Shown here: positions 1 through 8,068 of the stretch, one piece after another | Numbering within the stretch: position 1 is the first letter of the stretch | Layout: each line of letters opens with the position of its first letter | Assembly (NCBI GenBank): GCA_937911235.1 | Contig: CALDPN010000047.1 | Span: forward strand, 1 to 19,048 | Length of the DNA: 19,048 bases | From: an uncultured Bacteroidales bacterium | Lineage (GTDB): Bacteria; Bacteroidota; Bacteroidia; Bacteroidales; Paludibacteraceae | Reading direction: 5' to 3' | Made by a program: the position numbers and the translations under genes | The notes under the pieces: model-generated | What the model was told of the DNA's origin: nothing | The model's input: only the letters and a program-made list of their open reading frames with translations | Databases searched by the model: none

Positions 1-136
1 CGTTAAAGGTCCAGGTAACGGTCGTGAATCTGCTATCAGAACTATCCACGGTGCAGGTATCGAAGTAACTGAAATCGTAGACGTTACTCCACTACCACAC
101 AATGGTTGTCGTCCTCCAAAAAGAAGAAGAGTATAA
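1..136 (+). CDS. rpsK: 30S ribosomal protein S11, 3' end only
   Basis: This is the last 44 codons of S11, a small-subunit protein of the platform that contacts 16S rRNA near the mRNA exit. The reading frame starts at base 2 and ends with TAA at 134-136; the N-terminal part lies outside the window. The visible residues include the conserved S11 tail: GPGNGRESAIRT, then VTPLPHNGCRPPKRRRV. The last segment is diagnostic for bacterial S11. The gene is followed after 30 bases by rpsD, as in the usual alpha-operon order rpsK-rpsD-rpoA-rplQ, so it is presumably cotranscribed with them. Confidence 0.96.
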   Translation, partial: VKGPGNGRESAIRTIHGAGIEVTEIVDVTPLPHNGCRPPKRRRV

Positions 137-166
137 TATTTATTTACAACATTAAAATTAAAGAAA

Positions 167-772
167 ATGGCAAGATATACAGGACCTAAATCAAGAATAG
201 CTCGTAAATTTGGCGAACCTATTTTCGGAGCTGATAAAGTGTTGTCTAAGAAGAATTATGCTCCAGGCCAACACGGTAACTCTCGCAAGAGAAAAACTTC
301 TGAATATGGTATTCAGTTAAAAGAAAAACAAAAAGCTAAATATACCTACGGTGTTTTAGAAAAACAATTCTCTAACTTGTTTGACAAAGCTTCTCGTGCT
401 AAAGGTATTACAGGTGAAATCCTACTACAACTTCTAGAATCTCGTCTAGACAACGTTGTATATCGTTTAGGTTTCGCTCGTACACGTGCTGCAGCTCGTC
501 AGCTTGTAAGTCACAAACACATTGTAGTAAACGGCAGCGTGGTTAATATTCCTTCATACCAAGTTAAACCTGGTGACGTTGTTGCTGTTCGCGAAAAATC
601 TAAATCTTTAGAAGTTATCGCAGACTCACTAAGCGGCTTCAACCACAGTAAATATGCTTGGATAGAATTCGATTCAGCAGCTATGGGTGGTAAATTCTTA
701 CACTTACCAGAAAGAGCTGATATTCCTGAAAACATTAAGGAACAATTAATCGTCGAACTTTACTCTAAATAA
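167..772 (+). CDS. rpsD: 30S ribosomal protein S4
   Basis: S4 is a primary 16S rRNA-binding protein that nucleates assembly of the 30S body and helps form the mRNA entry channel. The 201-residue product has the normal family length. The N-terminal domain begins MARYTGPKSRIARKFGE. The S4 RNA-binding domain starts around residue 91 (LESRLDNVVYRLGFARTRAAARQLV) and runs to about residue 155. There are no cysteines in the N-terminal region, so this is a zinc-free form. The start ATG at 167 is preceded by an A-rich stretch rather than a Shine-Dalgarno sequence. It sits between rpsK and rpoA, only 9 bases before rpoA. In Escherichia coli S4 is the autogenous repressor of this operon; nothing in the sequence shows whether that holds here. 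Confidence 0.98.
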   Translation: MARYTGPKSRIARKFGEPIFGADKVLSKKNYAPGQHGNSRKRKTSEYGIQLKEKQKAKYTYGVLEKQFSNLFDKASRAKGITGEILLQLLESRLDNVVYRLGFARTRAAARQLVSHKHIVVNGSVVNIPSYQVKPGDVVAVREKSKSLEVIADSLSGFNHSKYAWIEFDSAAMGGKFLHLPERADIPENIKEQLIVELYSK

Positions 773-781
773 TTTTAAATT

Positions 782-1774
782 ATGTCTTTATTACCATTTC
801 AAAAACCAGAGCAAGTTATCATGCTTGAAGCAAATGCGTTCCACGGAAAATTCGAATTCCGTCCATTGGAACCAGGCTTTGGTGTTACTATCGGTAACGC
901 TCTACGCCGCATTTTGCTTTCATCATTAGAAGGCTTTGCTATCACCGCTATCAAAATAGATGGTGTTGAACATGAGTTTGCAACTATCCCAGGTGTAACA
1001 GAAGATGTTACTAACATCATCTTAGCACTTAAACAAGTTCGTTTCAAACAAATTGTAGATGGTGCAGACACTGAAACTGTAGTTATTGACATAACAGATA
1101 CAACCACATTTAAAGCTGGTAATATAGGAAAGCAGTTGCAAAATTTTGAAGTACTTAACCCAGATTTACTAATCTGTACTTTAGAACCAACAACTCGCGT
1201 TCGTATGGAATTAACTATAAATAAGGGTCGCGGTTATGTTCCTGCAGAAGAAAATAGACTTCCAAACCAAGCAGTGGACGTAATTCCAATCGATTCAATC
1301 TATACTCCAATTGTTAACGTGAAGTATGCTTCTGAGAACTTCCGTGTGGAACAAAAAACTGACTATGAAAAATTAACTATCGAAATTGATACCGATGGTT
1401 CTATTCATCCAAAAGATGCTTTAAAAGAAGCAGCTAAGATTTTGATTCACCACTTTATGTTGTTCTCTGACGAAAAAATTACTATTGACTTAGATAATTT
1501 AGACGGCGAAGAAGACTTCGATGAAGATGCACTACACATGCGCCAACTATTGAAAACTAAATTAGTTGATTTAGATCTTTCTGTTCGTGCATTGAACTGC
1601 TTAAAATCTGCTGAAGTAGAAACTCTAGCTGAACTAGTATCATTCAATCGTAACGATTTGTTGAAGTTCCGTAACTTTGGTAAAAAATCTTTAGTCGAAC
1701 TAGACGAAAAACTTGAAAGTTTAAATCTATCTTTCGGCATGGATATTTCAAAATATAAATTAGATAAAGAGTAA
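782..1774 (+). CDS. rpoA: DNA-directed RNA polymerase subunit alpha
   Basis: The alpha subunit dimerises to start RNA polymerase assembly, and its C-terminal domain contacts promoter DNA and activators. The product is 330 residues, a typical length. The N-terminal dimerisation domain covers roughly residues 1-230 and carries the conserved GFGVTIGNALRRILLSSLEG segment. An acidic linker around residues 240-252 (LDGEEDFDEDAL) leads to the C-terminal domain, with the helix-hairpin-helix region NDLLKFRNFGKKSLVELDEKL at about residues 292-312. It lies 9 bases after rpsD and 5 bases before rplQ, so the three are cotranscribed. Confidence 0.98.
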   Translation: MSLLPFQKPEQVIMLEANAFHGKFEFRPLEPGFGVTIGNALRRILLSSLEGFAITAIKIDGVEHEFATIPGVTEDVTNIILALKQVRFKQIVDGADTETVVIDITDTTTFKAGNIGKQLQNFEVLNPDLLICTLEPTTRVRMELTINKGRGYVPAEENRLPNQAVDVIPIDSIYTPIVNVKYASENFRVEQKTDYEKLTIEIDTDGSIHPKDALKEAAKILIHHFMLFSDEKITIDLDNLDGEEDFDEDALHMRQLLKTKLVDLDLSVRALNCLKSAEVETLAELVSFNRNDLLKFRNFGKKSLVELDEKLESLNLSFGMDISKYKLDKE

Positions 1775-1779
1775 AAACG

Positions 1780-2259
1780 ATGAGACACAATAAAAAATTC
1801 AATCACTTAGGTAGAAAAACTGCTCACAGAGATGCAATGTTATCTAATATGGCAGTATCTCTTATCCAACATAAGAAAATCACTACCACTTTAGCAAAAG
1901 CTAAAGCATTACGCAAATTCGTAGAACCTATCATCACTAAAGCTAAAGAAGATACTACAAATTCACGTCGTATGGTATTCGCTCAACTTCAAAACAAAGA
2001 AGCTGTTAGCTTACTATTCGGTGAAATCGCTCAACGCATTGGTGATCGTCCAGGTGGCTACACACGTATTCTAAAAACTGGTTTCCGTTTAGGTGACGCT
2101 GCACAAATGTGCTTCATTGAGCTAGTTGACTACAACGAAAATCTACTTAAAGACGCTGCTCCTAAGAAAAAAGCAAGAACACGTCGTTCTTCTAAAAAAG
2201 TAGCTGAAGTAGTAGAAGCTCAAGTTGCTGAAACTCCAGCTGAAGAATCTGCAGAATAA
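1780..2259 (+). CDS. rplQ: 50S ribosomal protein L17 with charged C-terminal tail
   Basis: L17 is a large-subunit protein near the polypeptide exit region. Residues 1 to about 125 form the conserved L17 core: MRHNKKFNHLGRKTAHRDAML at the start, and RIGDRPGGYTRILKTGFRLGDAA near the end. The remaining 35 or so residues form a low-complexity tail with a lysine/arginine stretch (PKKKARTRRSSKK) followed by an alanine/glutamate stretch. This makes the protein 159 residues against about 127 in E. coli. Such tails are common in Bacteroidota L17, so I read it as lineage-specific rather than a fusion. It is the last gene of the alpha operon and is followed within 20 bases by a strong hairpin terminator. 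Confidence 0.97.
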   Translation: MRHNKKFNHLGRKTAHRDAMLSNMAVSLIQHKKITTTLAKAKALRKFVEPIITKAKEDTTNSRRMVFAQLQNKEAVSLLFGEIAQRIGDRPGGYTRILKTGFRLGDAAQMCFIELVDYNENLLKDAAPKKKARTRRSSKKVAEVVEAQVAETPAEESAE

Positions 2260-2277
2260 TTTGTAGATAATATAGAT

Positions 2278-2309
2278 AAAAAATGGACGAGACATCTCGT
2301 CCATTTTTT
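2278..2309 (+). terminator. Rho-independent terminator after rplQ
   Basis: A 14-bp perfect inverted repeat pairs 2278-2291 (AAAAAATGGACGAG) with 2296-2309 (CTCGTCCATTTTTT), with a four-base loop ACAT. The right arm ends in six T residues that provide the U tract. The left-hand A run pairs with it, so the structure could also work on the opposite strand. It closes the ribosomal operon. Confidence 0.93.
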
Positions 2310-2338
2310 GTATATTTACCCCTCAAACTTTATCCTTT
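2308..2338 (+). promoter_or_regulatory. weak candidate promoter for the phosphoesterase gene
   Basis: A TTG at 2308-2310, at the end of the rplQ terminator T tract, lies 20 bases before TATCCTTT at 2331-2338. The spacing matches the Bacteroidota -33/-7 arrangement, but the -7 box has two mismatches to TAnnTTTG. It is listed because a promoter is needed after the strong terminator and nothing better is visible between 2310 and 2351. Low confidence. Confidence 0.3.
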
Positions 2339-2351
2339 ATAGTAACTATTT

Positions 2352-3530
2352 ATGAGAGTTTTACTTTTCTTTTTGTTCTTCTTGTTTTTGTCGTACGGAC
2401 CAGTTATCCTTTATTCTATGTGTGTGCGCGGTTGTAAGTCTACAACAATGCTTTCTAGAGTGTTTAAAATGGTGCTTACTGTGATTCCTACGGCCTTTAT
2501 CTCATATTATATATGCTCACTTATAGGGTGGTTTAGGTTTGATACCATGTTTGTGTGTTTCTTAAACATTGGTATTATTTTATTCTTTTTACCTTTAAAT
2601 GCATATTTGCTTTGCAAGGCTATTTATGTGTATTTTAAAGATAAAAAGGGTAAAAATATTGCGTGGCTACCAAAGGTTGGTGCAATGTTTGCTACATTGC
2701 TGTTTGCATTGGTAGTGCTTGGTCTGGTAGATAGAAAGAATGTAGAGGTGAGAGAGGTGGAAGTGATATTAACAGACCTTCCAAAGGGTTTTGATGGACT
2801 TAAAATAGTGCAAATTACCGATGTGCATTTGGGTAATATTGATGGGGTGAGAGAGTATCTAAATGAGATTGTTGAAACTGCAAATTCTTATAACCCAGAC
2901 GTGATAATGCTTACTGGTGATTTGTTTAATGTGGCAGCGTGTGATGTGGCAGGTGCTGAGGGTACATTAAATGCTCTTACAGCGAACATGGGCAAATATG
3001 CTGTGCTTGGTAATCATGATTATGGTAAATATACAAAATGGAAATGTGCAGAGGATAGTATCAATAATCTTGATGAAGTGAAAAGTTTGTATAGAGGTTT
3101 TGATTTTGATTTGCTTTTAAATGAAAATAGGGTGATTGTAAGCGAAGAGGATACTTTGTATATTGCAGGTATGGAAAATTGCGGCGAAGAGCCATTCCCT
3201 TGCTACGGCGACATGGATGCGTCGCTCTCTGGTGTAGGTGAGAATAAAGTGCTTCTTCTTTCTCACGACCCTTCTACATGGAAAACTCATGTTTTAGGCT
3301 ACGAAAATGTGCTTATGACCTTCTCTGGTCATACTCATGCTGCACAAATGGGTATTGAAATAGGTGATTTTAAATTTTCGCCTGCTCAATTTCTGTACGA
3401 CGAGTGGGATGGGATTTACAAAAAGGAAGGAAAGTATTTGTTTGTATCTCGAGGTGTAGGTTATGTAGGTCTTGCCTTCCGCCTTGGCATGCGACCAGAA
3501 ATTTCAGTTATCACACTAAGAGCGAAATAG
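2352..3530 (+). CDS. membrane-anchored calcineurin-like metallophosphoesterase
   Basis: This is a predicted metal-dependent phosphoesterase of the YkuE-like type; the substrate is unknown. About the first 125 residues contain roughly four hydrophobic segments (near 2-22, 40-58, 65-90 and 108-126), so the protein is held in the inner membrane. The catalytic domain starts at about residue 148, and all its metal-site motifs are present in order: DVH (157-159), GD (189-190), GNHD (220-223), SHDP (304-307) and GHTH (326-329). Conserved metal ligands therefore look intact and the enzyme is probably active. The gene stands alone between the rplQ terminator and the pyrH promoter, so context gives no hint of substrate. 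Relatives act on varied phosphoesters, including lipid and nucleotide substrates. The ATG at 2352 is the first Met of the hydrophobic leader. Confidence 0.88.
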   Translation: MRVLLFFLFFLFLSYGPVILYSMCVRGCKSTTMLSRVFKMVLTVIPTAFISYYICSLIGWFRFDTMFVCFLNIGIILFFLPLNAYLLCKAIYVYFKDKKGKNIAWLPKVGAMFATLLFALVVLGLVDRKNVEVREVEVILTDLPKGFDGLKIVQITDVHLGNIDGVREYLNEIVETANSYNPDVIMLTGDLFNVAACDVAGAEGTLNALTANMGKYAVLGNHDYGKYTKWKCAEDSINNLDEVKSLYRGFDFDLLLNENRVIVSEEDTLYIAGMENCGEEPFPCYGDMDASLSGVGENKVLLLSHDPSTWKTHVLGYENVLMTFSGHTHAAQMGIEIGDFKFSPAQFLYDEWDGIYKKEGKYLFVSRGVGYVGLAFRLGMRPEISVITLRAK

Positions 3531-3565
3531 GTCCGTACCCGTTATAGATTTTCAAGTTTTTTTGT

Positions 3566-3573
3566 TATCTTTG
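3566..3573 (+). promoter_or_regulatory. promoter -7 box of the pyrH operon
   Basis: TATCTTTG at 3566-3573 matches the Bacteroidota -7 consensus TAnnTTTG exactly. No clear -33 TTG is found 19-21 bases upstream. Transcription would begin near 3577-3580, a few bases before the pyrH ATG at 3586. This places the box inside the TTG-initiated N-terminal extension of the open frame and argues that the extension is not translated. Confidence 0.7.
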
Positions 3574-3585
3574 CGAGATAAAGAT

Positions 3586-4299
3586 ATGATTATGGAATTT
3601 AAGAGAATTTTGTTGAAGCTTAGTGGTGAGTCTTTGATGGGCGAACAGGGTTATGGTATTGATTCTAATCGCTTGCAGGACTATGCTGTACAGATAAAAG
3701 AGGCAACCGAGATGGGTGTGCAAGTGGCTATCGTGATTGGTGGTGGAAATATTTTCCGCGGCTTGAGCGGTGCTTCTAAGGGTTTTGACCGTGTGAAAGG
3801 CGACCAAATGGGTATGCTTGCTACTGTGATTAACTCTCTTGCGCTTAGCTCTGCTCTTACTGCTCTTGGTGTGAAAAACAAGGTGCTTACTGCTATAAGA
3901 ATGGAACCTATTGGTGAGTATTATAGTAGCGACAAGGCTATTCAATGTCTTGAGGAGGGTAAAGTGGTGATTCTTTCTGCTGGAACGGGAAACCCATTCT
4001 TCACTACCGATACTGGTTCTTCTCTTCGTGGTATTGAACTTAAGGCAGACGTGATGCTAAAAGGTACTCGTGTGGATGGTATTTATACTGCAGACCCAGA
4101 GAAAGACCCTACTGCAACTAAGTTTGACGAAATTTCTTTCGATGATATTTACAACAAAGGACTTAAAGTGATGGACCTTACTGCTACTACAATGTGTAAG
4201 GAAAATAAACTTCCTATTTATGTGTTTAATATGGATGTTTATGGCAACCTTAAAAAGGTGCTTAGTGGCGAGAAAATAGGTACATTGGTTACATTATAA
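3586..4299 (+). CDS. pyrH: UMP kinase
   Basis: PyrH phosphorylates UMP to UDP with ATP and is the entry point for all UTP and CTP. It is a hexameric cytoplasmic amino-acid-kinase-fold enzyme, usually controlled allosterically by GTP and UTP. Family motifs are visible: KRILLKLSGESLMG at the N-terminus, GGGNIFRG, DQMGMLATVINSLAL, and the C-terminal TGNPFFTTDTG and KGTRVDGIYTADP segments. The open frame extends upstream to a TTG at 3562, but that stretch contains the promoter -7 box. I therefore start at ATG 3586, in the context AAAGATATG. ATG 3592 (MEFKRIL) is an equally plausible start that aligns well with relatives. It is the first gene of the pyrH-frr operon, 15 bases before frr. Confidence 0.96.
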   Translation: MIMEFKRILLKLSGESLMGEQGYGIDSNRLQDYAVQIKEATEMGVQVAIVIGGGNIFRGLSGASKGFDRVKGDQMGMLATVINSLALSSALTALGVKNKVLTAIRMEPIGEYYSSDKAIQCLEEGKVVILSAGTGNPFFTTDTGSSLRGIELKADVMLKGTRVDGIYTADPEKDPTATKFDEISFDDIYNKGLKVMDLTATTMCKENKLPIYVFNMDVYGNLKKVLSGEKIGTLVTL

Positions 4300-4314
4300 A
4301 CAATAGTAAATTTT

Positions 4315-4875
4315 ATGATAGACGTAAAACAAAATCTTGCTGATGCTTCTGAAAAAATGGAAGCTGCAGTATTATTCTTAGATGATTCTTTGGCACGTAT
4401 TCGTGCAGGTAAAGCTAGTGTGCGTATTCTTGACCCTGTGAGAGTGGAATATTATGGTTCTATGACTCCACTTTCTGGTGTGGCTTCTATTACTACTCCA
4501 GATGCTCGTACCATTGCTATTCAACCATGGGAAAAGGCTATGATTCGCGAAATTGAACGTGCTATTATGGCTTCTGAAGTAGGTATTACTCCAGAAAACA
4601 ATGGTGAAATCATTCGTCTTTGCATTCCTCCTCTTACAGAGGACCGTCGTAAAGCATTGGTTAAACAAGCTAAACAAGAGGGCGAAGATGCTAAAATTAG
4701 TGTTCGTAATGCTCGTCGTGATGCTATCGACCAACTAAAGAAAGCTATTAAAGATGGTCTTCCTGAAGATGCTGAAAAAGATGCTGAAGCAAACGTACAA
4801 AAGGCGCACGATAGATTTATTAAGGAGATTGATGAGAAAGTGGCGCTGAAAGAAAAAGAAATTATGACTGTCTAA
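4315..4875 (+). CDS. frr: ribosome recycling factor
   Basis: RRF works with EF-G to split post-termination ribosomes so that the subunits can be reused. The 186-residue product matches the family length. It shows the expected segments: LARIRAGKASVRILDPV in the first helix of the triple-helix bundle, the beta domain with YYGSMTPLSGVASI and PDARTIAIQPWEK, and the conserved ISVRNARRDAIDQLKK with the key arginine. Pairing with pyrH is near-universal in bacteria. Its TAA (4873-4875) is followed directly by the ATG of the outer-membrane protein gene, with no gap, which suggests translational coupling. Confidence 0.97.
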   Translation: MIDVKQNLADASEKMEAAVLFLDDSLARIRAGKASVRILDPVRVEYYGSMTPLSGVASITTPDARTIAIQPWEKAMIREIERAIMASEVGITPENNGEIIRLCIPPLTEDRRKALVKQAKQEGEDAKISVRNARRDAIDQLKKAIKDGLPEDAEKDAEANVQKAHDRFIKEIDEKVALKEKEIMTV

Positions 4876-6003
4876 ATGAAGTATAGATTAATATACTTAA
4901 TATTATTCCTTCTAACAACGCTATCTGTATTTGCAAAGGAGAATACGGATAGCGTTTCTTCGCATTATGCTGTGCCAAGAAGTTGGTTTTTGGTGCCTGC
5001 TGGTTTTTATCAAGAGGAAACAAGTCTAGGGCTTGGTATAAATGGTGGTTATTATCTAAAATCTAAGTCGTTAGACAAGATAAGTAGTATTTCTGGTAGT
5101 GCATTTTATACTTTGCTCAATCAGGTGAAGATAAATCTTAATCCTCGCTTTTATTTGGCAGACGACAAGGTTTATCTAACAGGTAGAGTGCAACTTAGAC
5201 ATTATGTGGAGCATTATTATGGTATCTCAAATGATATTAATAAACTAGTTGGGGTGGATGAAAATAATGCAAATATCTATACTTCACAGATTTTTGATAT
5301 AGATGTAGAGCCTTTTTACAACTTCAATAATGATATTTCTGCTGGTGTGTTTTTGAGCCTTCGTGGGGAAAGAATGATGAAATATAATGAGCCTTTGACT
5401 GCAAATCTAGAAAACTATAAGCAGATATATGGAAATGCTGGTTGGGACGACTACTTTATGCTAGGTATAGGTGCACAGTTTATGTACGATACTAGAGATA
5501 ATGCTTTTTATCCTCAAAAGTTTAGCAATTTCTTGAAATTTTCTGCGAAAACTTATAATAAGGCTTTAGGAAGTACTTTTAATATGACTTCTTTGAAGTT
5601 GGATTATAGACAATATGTGCCTACTTGGCTTGGTCAGGTGTTTGCTTGGCAAGTGAAGTTTGAAACTGCGCTAGGAAATGAAATGCCTTTCCAAATGCTA
5701 CCTACCGTGGGTGGTAGTGACAATATTAGGGGTATAAGGGAGAGAAAATTTATAGACAACTCAATGTTTGAGTGTCAAGTGGAGTATCGTATTCCTATTT
5801 GGTGGCGTTTGAAGGCAGTGGTATTCTGTTCTGTGGGTGATGTGTTTGATATTTACAATCCAAGCATAGTGAAACCAAAGATAGGTTATGGTGCTGGTAT
5901 AAGATGTAGATTGAATGATGCGAGGGTAAACTTAAGGGTGGATTTCGCAGGCAACAACTATGGCGAATTTAAGTTTTATATAACAGCAACGGAGGCTTTT
6001 TAA
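4876..6003 (+). CDS. Omp85/BamA-type outer-membrane barrel without POTRA domains
   Basis: This is a predicted outer-membrane beta-barrel of the surface antigen D15 (BamA/TamA) superfamily. A signal peptide is visible (MKYRLIYLILFLLTTLSVFA, cleavage near residue 20). No POTRA repeats follow: barrel-like alternating strands start almost at once. The hallmark loop-6 motif is present at residues 279-292 (GGSDNIRGIRERKF), containing the RG..R core that docks inside the barrel of Omp85 proteins. The protein ends in phenylalanine, as expected for a barrel substrate of BamA. At 375 residues it is a barrel-only member, so it is unlikely to be the essential BamA. Its role (lipid, protein or small-molecule traffic) cannot be told from sequence. 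It is encoded between frr and rsgA with 0- and 3-base gaps. Confidence 0.85.
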   Translation: MKYRLIYLILFLLTTLSVFAKENTDSVSSHYAVPRSWFLVPAGFYQEETSLGLGINGGYYLKSKSLDKISSISGSAFYTLLNQVKINLNPRFYLADDKVYLTGRVQLRHYVEHYYGISNDINKLVGVDENNANIYTSQIFDIDVEPFYNFNNDISAGVFLSLRGERMMKYNEPLTANLENYKQIYGNAGWDDYFMLGIGAQFMYDTRDNAFYPQKFSNFLKFSAKTYNKALGSTFNMTSLKLDYRQYVPTWLGQVFAWQVKFETALGNEMPFQMLPTVGGSDNIRGIRERKFIDNSMFECQVEYRIPIWWRLKAVVFCSVGDVFDIYNPSIVKPKIGYGAGIRCRLNDARVNLRVDFAGNNYGEFKFYITATEAF

Positions 6004-6006
6004 GAT

Positions 6007-6918
6007 ATGGCTAGGGGATTGGTTATAAAAAATACTGGTAGTTTGTTTTTGGTTCAACTTGAGGACGGTGCTGTGGTGGAAACAAGTCTTCGTGGACGTT
6101 TTCGCCTTAAAGGTATTCGCTCTACAAACCCTGTAGTAGTGGGTGATATTGTGCAGGTGGAGGGTGAAACTATTGTAGATATTCAGCCTAGAAAGAACTA
6201 TATTATTAGAAAGTCTTCAAATCTTTCTAAGGAATCTCATATTTTGGCCGCTAATATAGACCAAGTGTTTTTGGTTGTTACAATAAAAAAGCCTGAAACT
6301 CCTTTTGAGTTTATAGATAGATTTCTTCTTACTGCAAATGCTTATCATATACCTGTGGTGATAGTTCTTAACAAGGTGGATATTCTTGACGAGGATGAAA
6401 TGGCACTTGCAGGGGCTATAAAAGCACTTTATGAGACAAATTTGGGTTATAAAGTGGTATTTTCTTCCACTGTAACTGGCGAGGGTGTGGAAGAAGTGAA
6501 GGCAATGCTTAAGGGTAAGTTAAGTTTGTTTTCTGGCAACTCTGGAGTGGGTAAATCGTCGCTGCTTAATATGCTTGAGCCTTCGCTTGAGCTTAAAGTG
6601 GGTGATGTGTCGAAACAGCATCAAACAGGTATGCATACAACTACTTATTCTGAGGTTTTTGATGTTGCTGGTGGAAAGGTGATTGACTCTCCGGGTATAA
6701 AAGGCTTTGGTATTATTGATATGGAAGCGGCAGAGATAAGTAAGTTTTTCCCAGATATTGCAAAGTATGCTCTTGAGTGTAGGTTCGACGATTGTAAGCA
6801 TATAAACGAGCCAAATTGTGCAGTGCTAAAGGCTCTAGAGGAGCAAAAGATAGCAGCATCGCGTTATAATAGTTATAAGAGTATTTTACTAGATTTGGAC
6901 GAAAAGAAATATAGATAA
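6007..6918 (+). CDS. rsgA: ribosome small subunit-dependent GTPase A
   Basis: RsgA (YjeQ) is a GTPase that checks late 30S maturation and releases RbfA. The 303-residue protein has the family's circularly permuted G-domain order. An N-terminal OB fold (about 1-70) is followed by G4 NKVD (122-125), G1 GNSGVGKSS (177-185), G2 in MHTTTY (209-214) and G3 DSPG (227-230). A C-terminal zinc site follows, with Cys258, Cys263, His265 and Cys271. All motifs are intact. The start ATG 6007 lies 3 bases after the barrel gene stop, and the stop TAA shares its last base with the ATG of the histidine kinase gene. Confidence 0.97.
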   Translation: MARGLVIKNTGSLFLVQLEDGAVVETSLRGRFRLKGIRSTNPVVVGDIVQVEGETIVDIQPRKNYIIRKSSNLSKESHILAANIDQVFLVVTIKKPETPFEFIDRFLLTANAYHIPVVIVLNKVDILDEDEMALAGAIKALYETNLGYKVVFSSTVTGEGVEEVKAMLKGKLSLFSGNSGVGKSSLLNMLEPSLELKVGDVSKQHQTGMHTTTYSEVFDVAGGKVIDSPGIKGFGIIDMEAAEISKFFPDIAKYALECRFDDCKHINEPNCAVLKALEEQKIAASRYNSYKSILLDLDEKKYR

Positions 6919-8066
6919 TGAAGTCTGTTATTTATGATAAAAAAGAAACGCTAAAGTATATTTTAGTGGGCGTGGCAATAGTAATTGCTGTGAGTTTCTA
7001 TGCTTTGTCGAGCAAATTAGTGTCTGTGCTAGAGGATGAAGAAAAGGCAAAGGTGGAACTATGGGCAGAGGCTACACGCGAGATTTCTTTGGCAGATATA
7101 AATGATGATATTTCTTTTTTAAGAACTGTGATAGGTGCAAACAACTCTATTCCAGTGATTTTGGCAGATTCTTCTTTTAATGTATTAAGCTATAGAAACT
7201 TACCTGAAAAGGGTTTTACAGATGAAGAACTTAAAGAAATGGCAAAGGATTTTGCCTCAAAGTATGACCCTATTGTGATAGACTTGCCATCTGAGGCTGT
7301 TCAGCTTATATGTTATGATGATTCTAAGGCTTTAAAGCTACTAAGATATGTGCCACAAGTGATATTGGCTGTGGTGGTAGTGTTTTTGCTGTGTGTGGTG
7401 GTTTTAATCTTAACAATTAAGCAGTCTGAACAAAATAGACTTTGGGTGGGGCTCTTTAAGGAGACTGCACATCAACTTGGCACTCCGACTTCTTCGCTAA
7501 TGGCGTGGGCAGAGATATTAAAGATGAATTATCCAGAGGATAAACTTTTACCTGAGCTAGACAAGGATGTGATAAGGCTTAAAACCATAGTGGAACGTTT
7601 CTCTCAGATTGGCTCTAAAACAGAGATTGATGTGGCAAATGTGTCTGAAGTGGTGACGGAAGTGGTGAATTATATGAGAAATAGAATCTCAAAACAAGTG
7701 GAAATTCACACTTCAATGCCAAAAGAGGCGTTTGCGTTGTTGAATATTCCTTTGTTTGAATGGGTGATAGAAAATCTGTGTAAGAATGCTGTGGATGCTA
7801 TGTCGGGCAAGGGTAAACTTACAATTCAGATAAACGAAACTTCTTCTGCAGTGGTTATTGATGTGACTGATACTGGTAAGGGGATTTCTAAATCTAATAT
7901 CTCAAAAGTGTTTAATACAGGGTTTACCACCAAGGCTAGAGGATGGGGTTTGGGACTGTCTTTGTCGAAGAGAATTATTAAGGAATATCATGGTGGAAAG
8001 ATCTATGTTAAACATTCTCAACTAGATAAAGGGACGACTTTTAGCATTGAATTGAAGAAAAATTGA
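6918..8066 (+). CDS. orphan sensor histidine kinase
   Basis: This is a predicted inner-membrane sensor kinase that would autophosphorylate a histidine and pass the phosphate to a response regulator. It has a transmembrane segment at about 13-33, a periplasmic sensor part of about 110 residues, and a second segment at about 144-168. There is no obvious HAMP domain before the H box ETAHQLGTPTSSL, with His185. The catalytic domain has the N box ENLCKNAVDAM (285-295), G1 DTGKGIS (318-324), the F-like box FNTGFTTK and G2 GWGLGLSL (342-349), all intact. The H box differs from the common H-E/D-x-R-TP form. No response regulator gene is adjacent, so the partner is elsewhere. It overlaps rsgA by one base and is the last gene of the pyrH operon. 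The signal is unknown. Confidence 0.92.
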   Translation: MKSVIYDKKETLKYILVGVAIVIAVSFYALSSKLVSVLEDEEKAKVELWAEATREISLADINDDISFLRTVIGANNSIPVILADSSFNVLSYRNLPEKGFTDEELKEMAKDFASKYDPIVIDLPSEAVQLICYDDSKALKLLRYVPQVILAVVVVFLLCVVVLILTIKQSEQNRLWVGLFKETAHQLGTPTSSLMAWAEILKMNYPEDKLLPELDKDVIRLKTIVERFSQIGSKTEIDVANVSEVVTEVVNYMRNRISKQVEIHTSMPKEAFALLNIPLFEWVIENLCKNAVDAMSGKGKLTIQINETSSAVVIDVTDTGKGISKSNISKVFNTGFTTKARGWGLGLSLSKRIIKEYHGGKIYVKHSQLDKGTTFSIELKKN

Positions 8067-8068
8067 AA

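Noticed and set aside
1447..1806. A 119-codon minus-strand frame over the end of rpoA.
   Set aside because: It is antisense to rpoA and the rplQ start, serine-rich low-complexity, and without any supporting signal.
2143..2259. The lysine/alanine/glutamate tail of L17 as a fused domain or frameshift.
   Set aside because: It is in frame, low-complexity and of a kind commonly seen in Bacteroidota L17, and the terminator follows normally.
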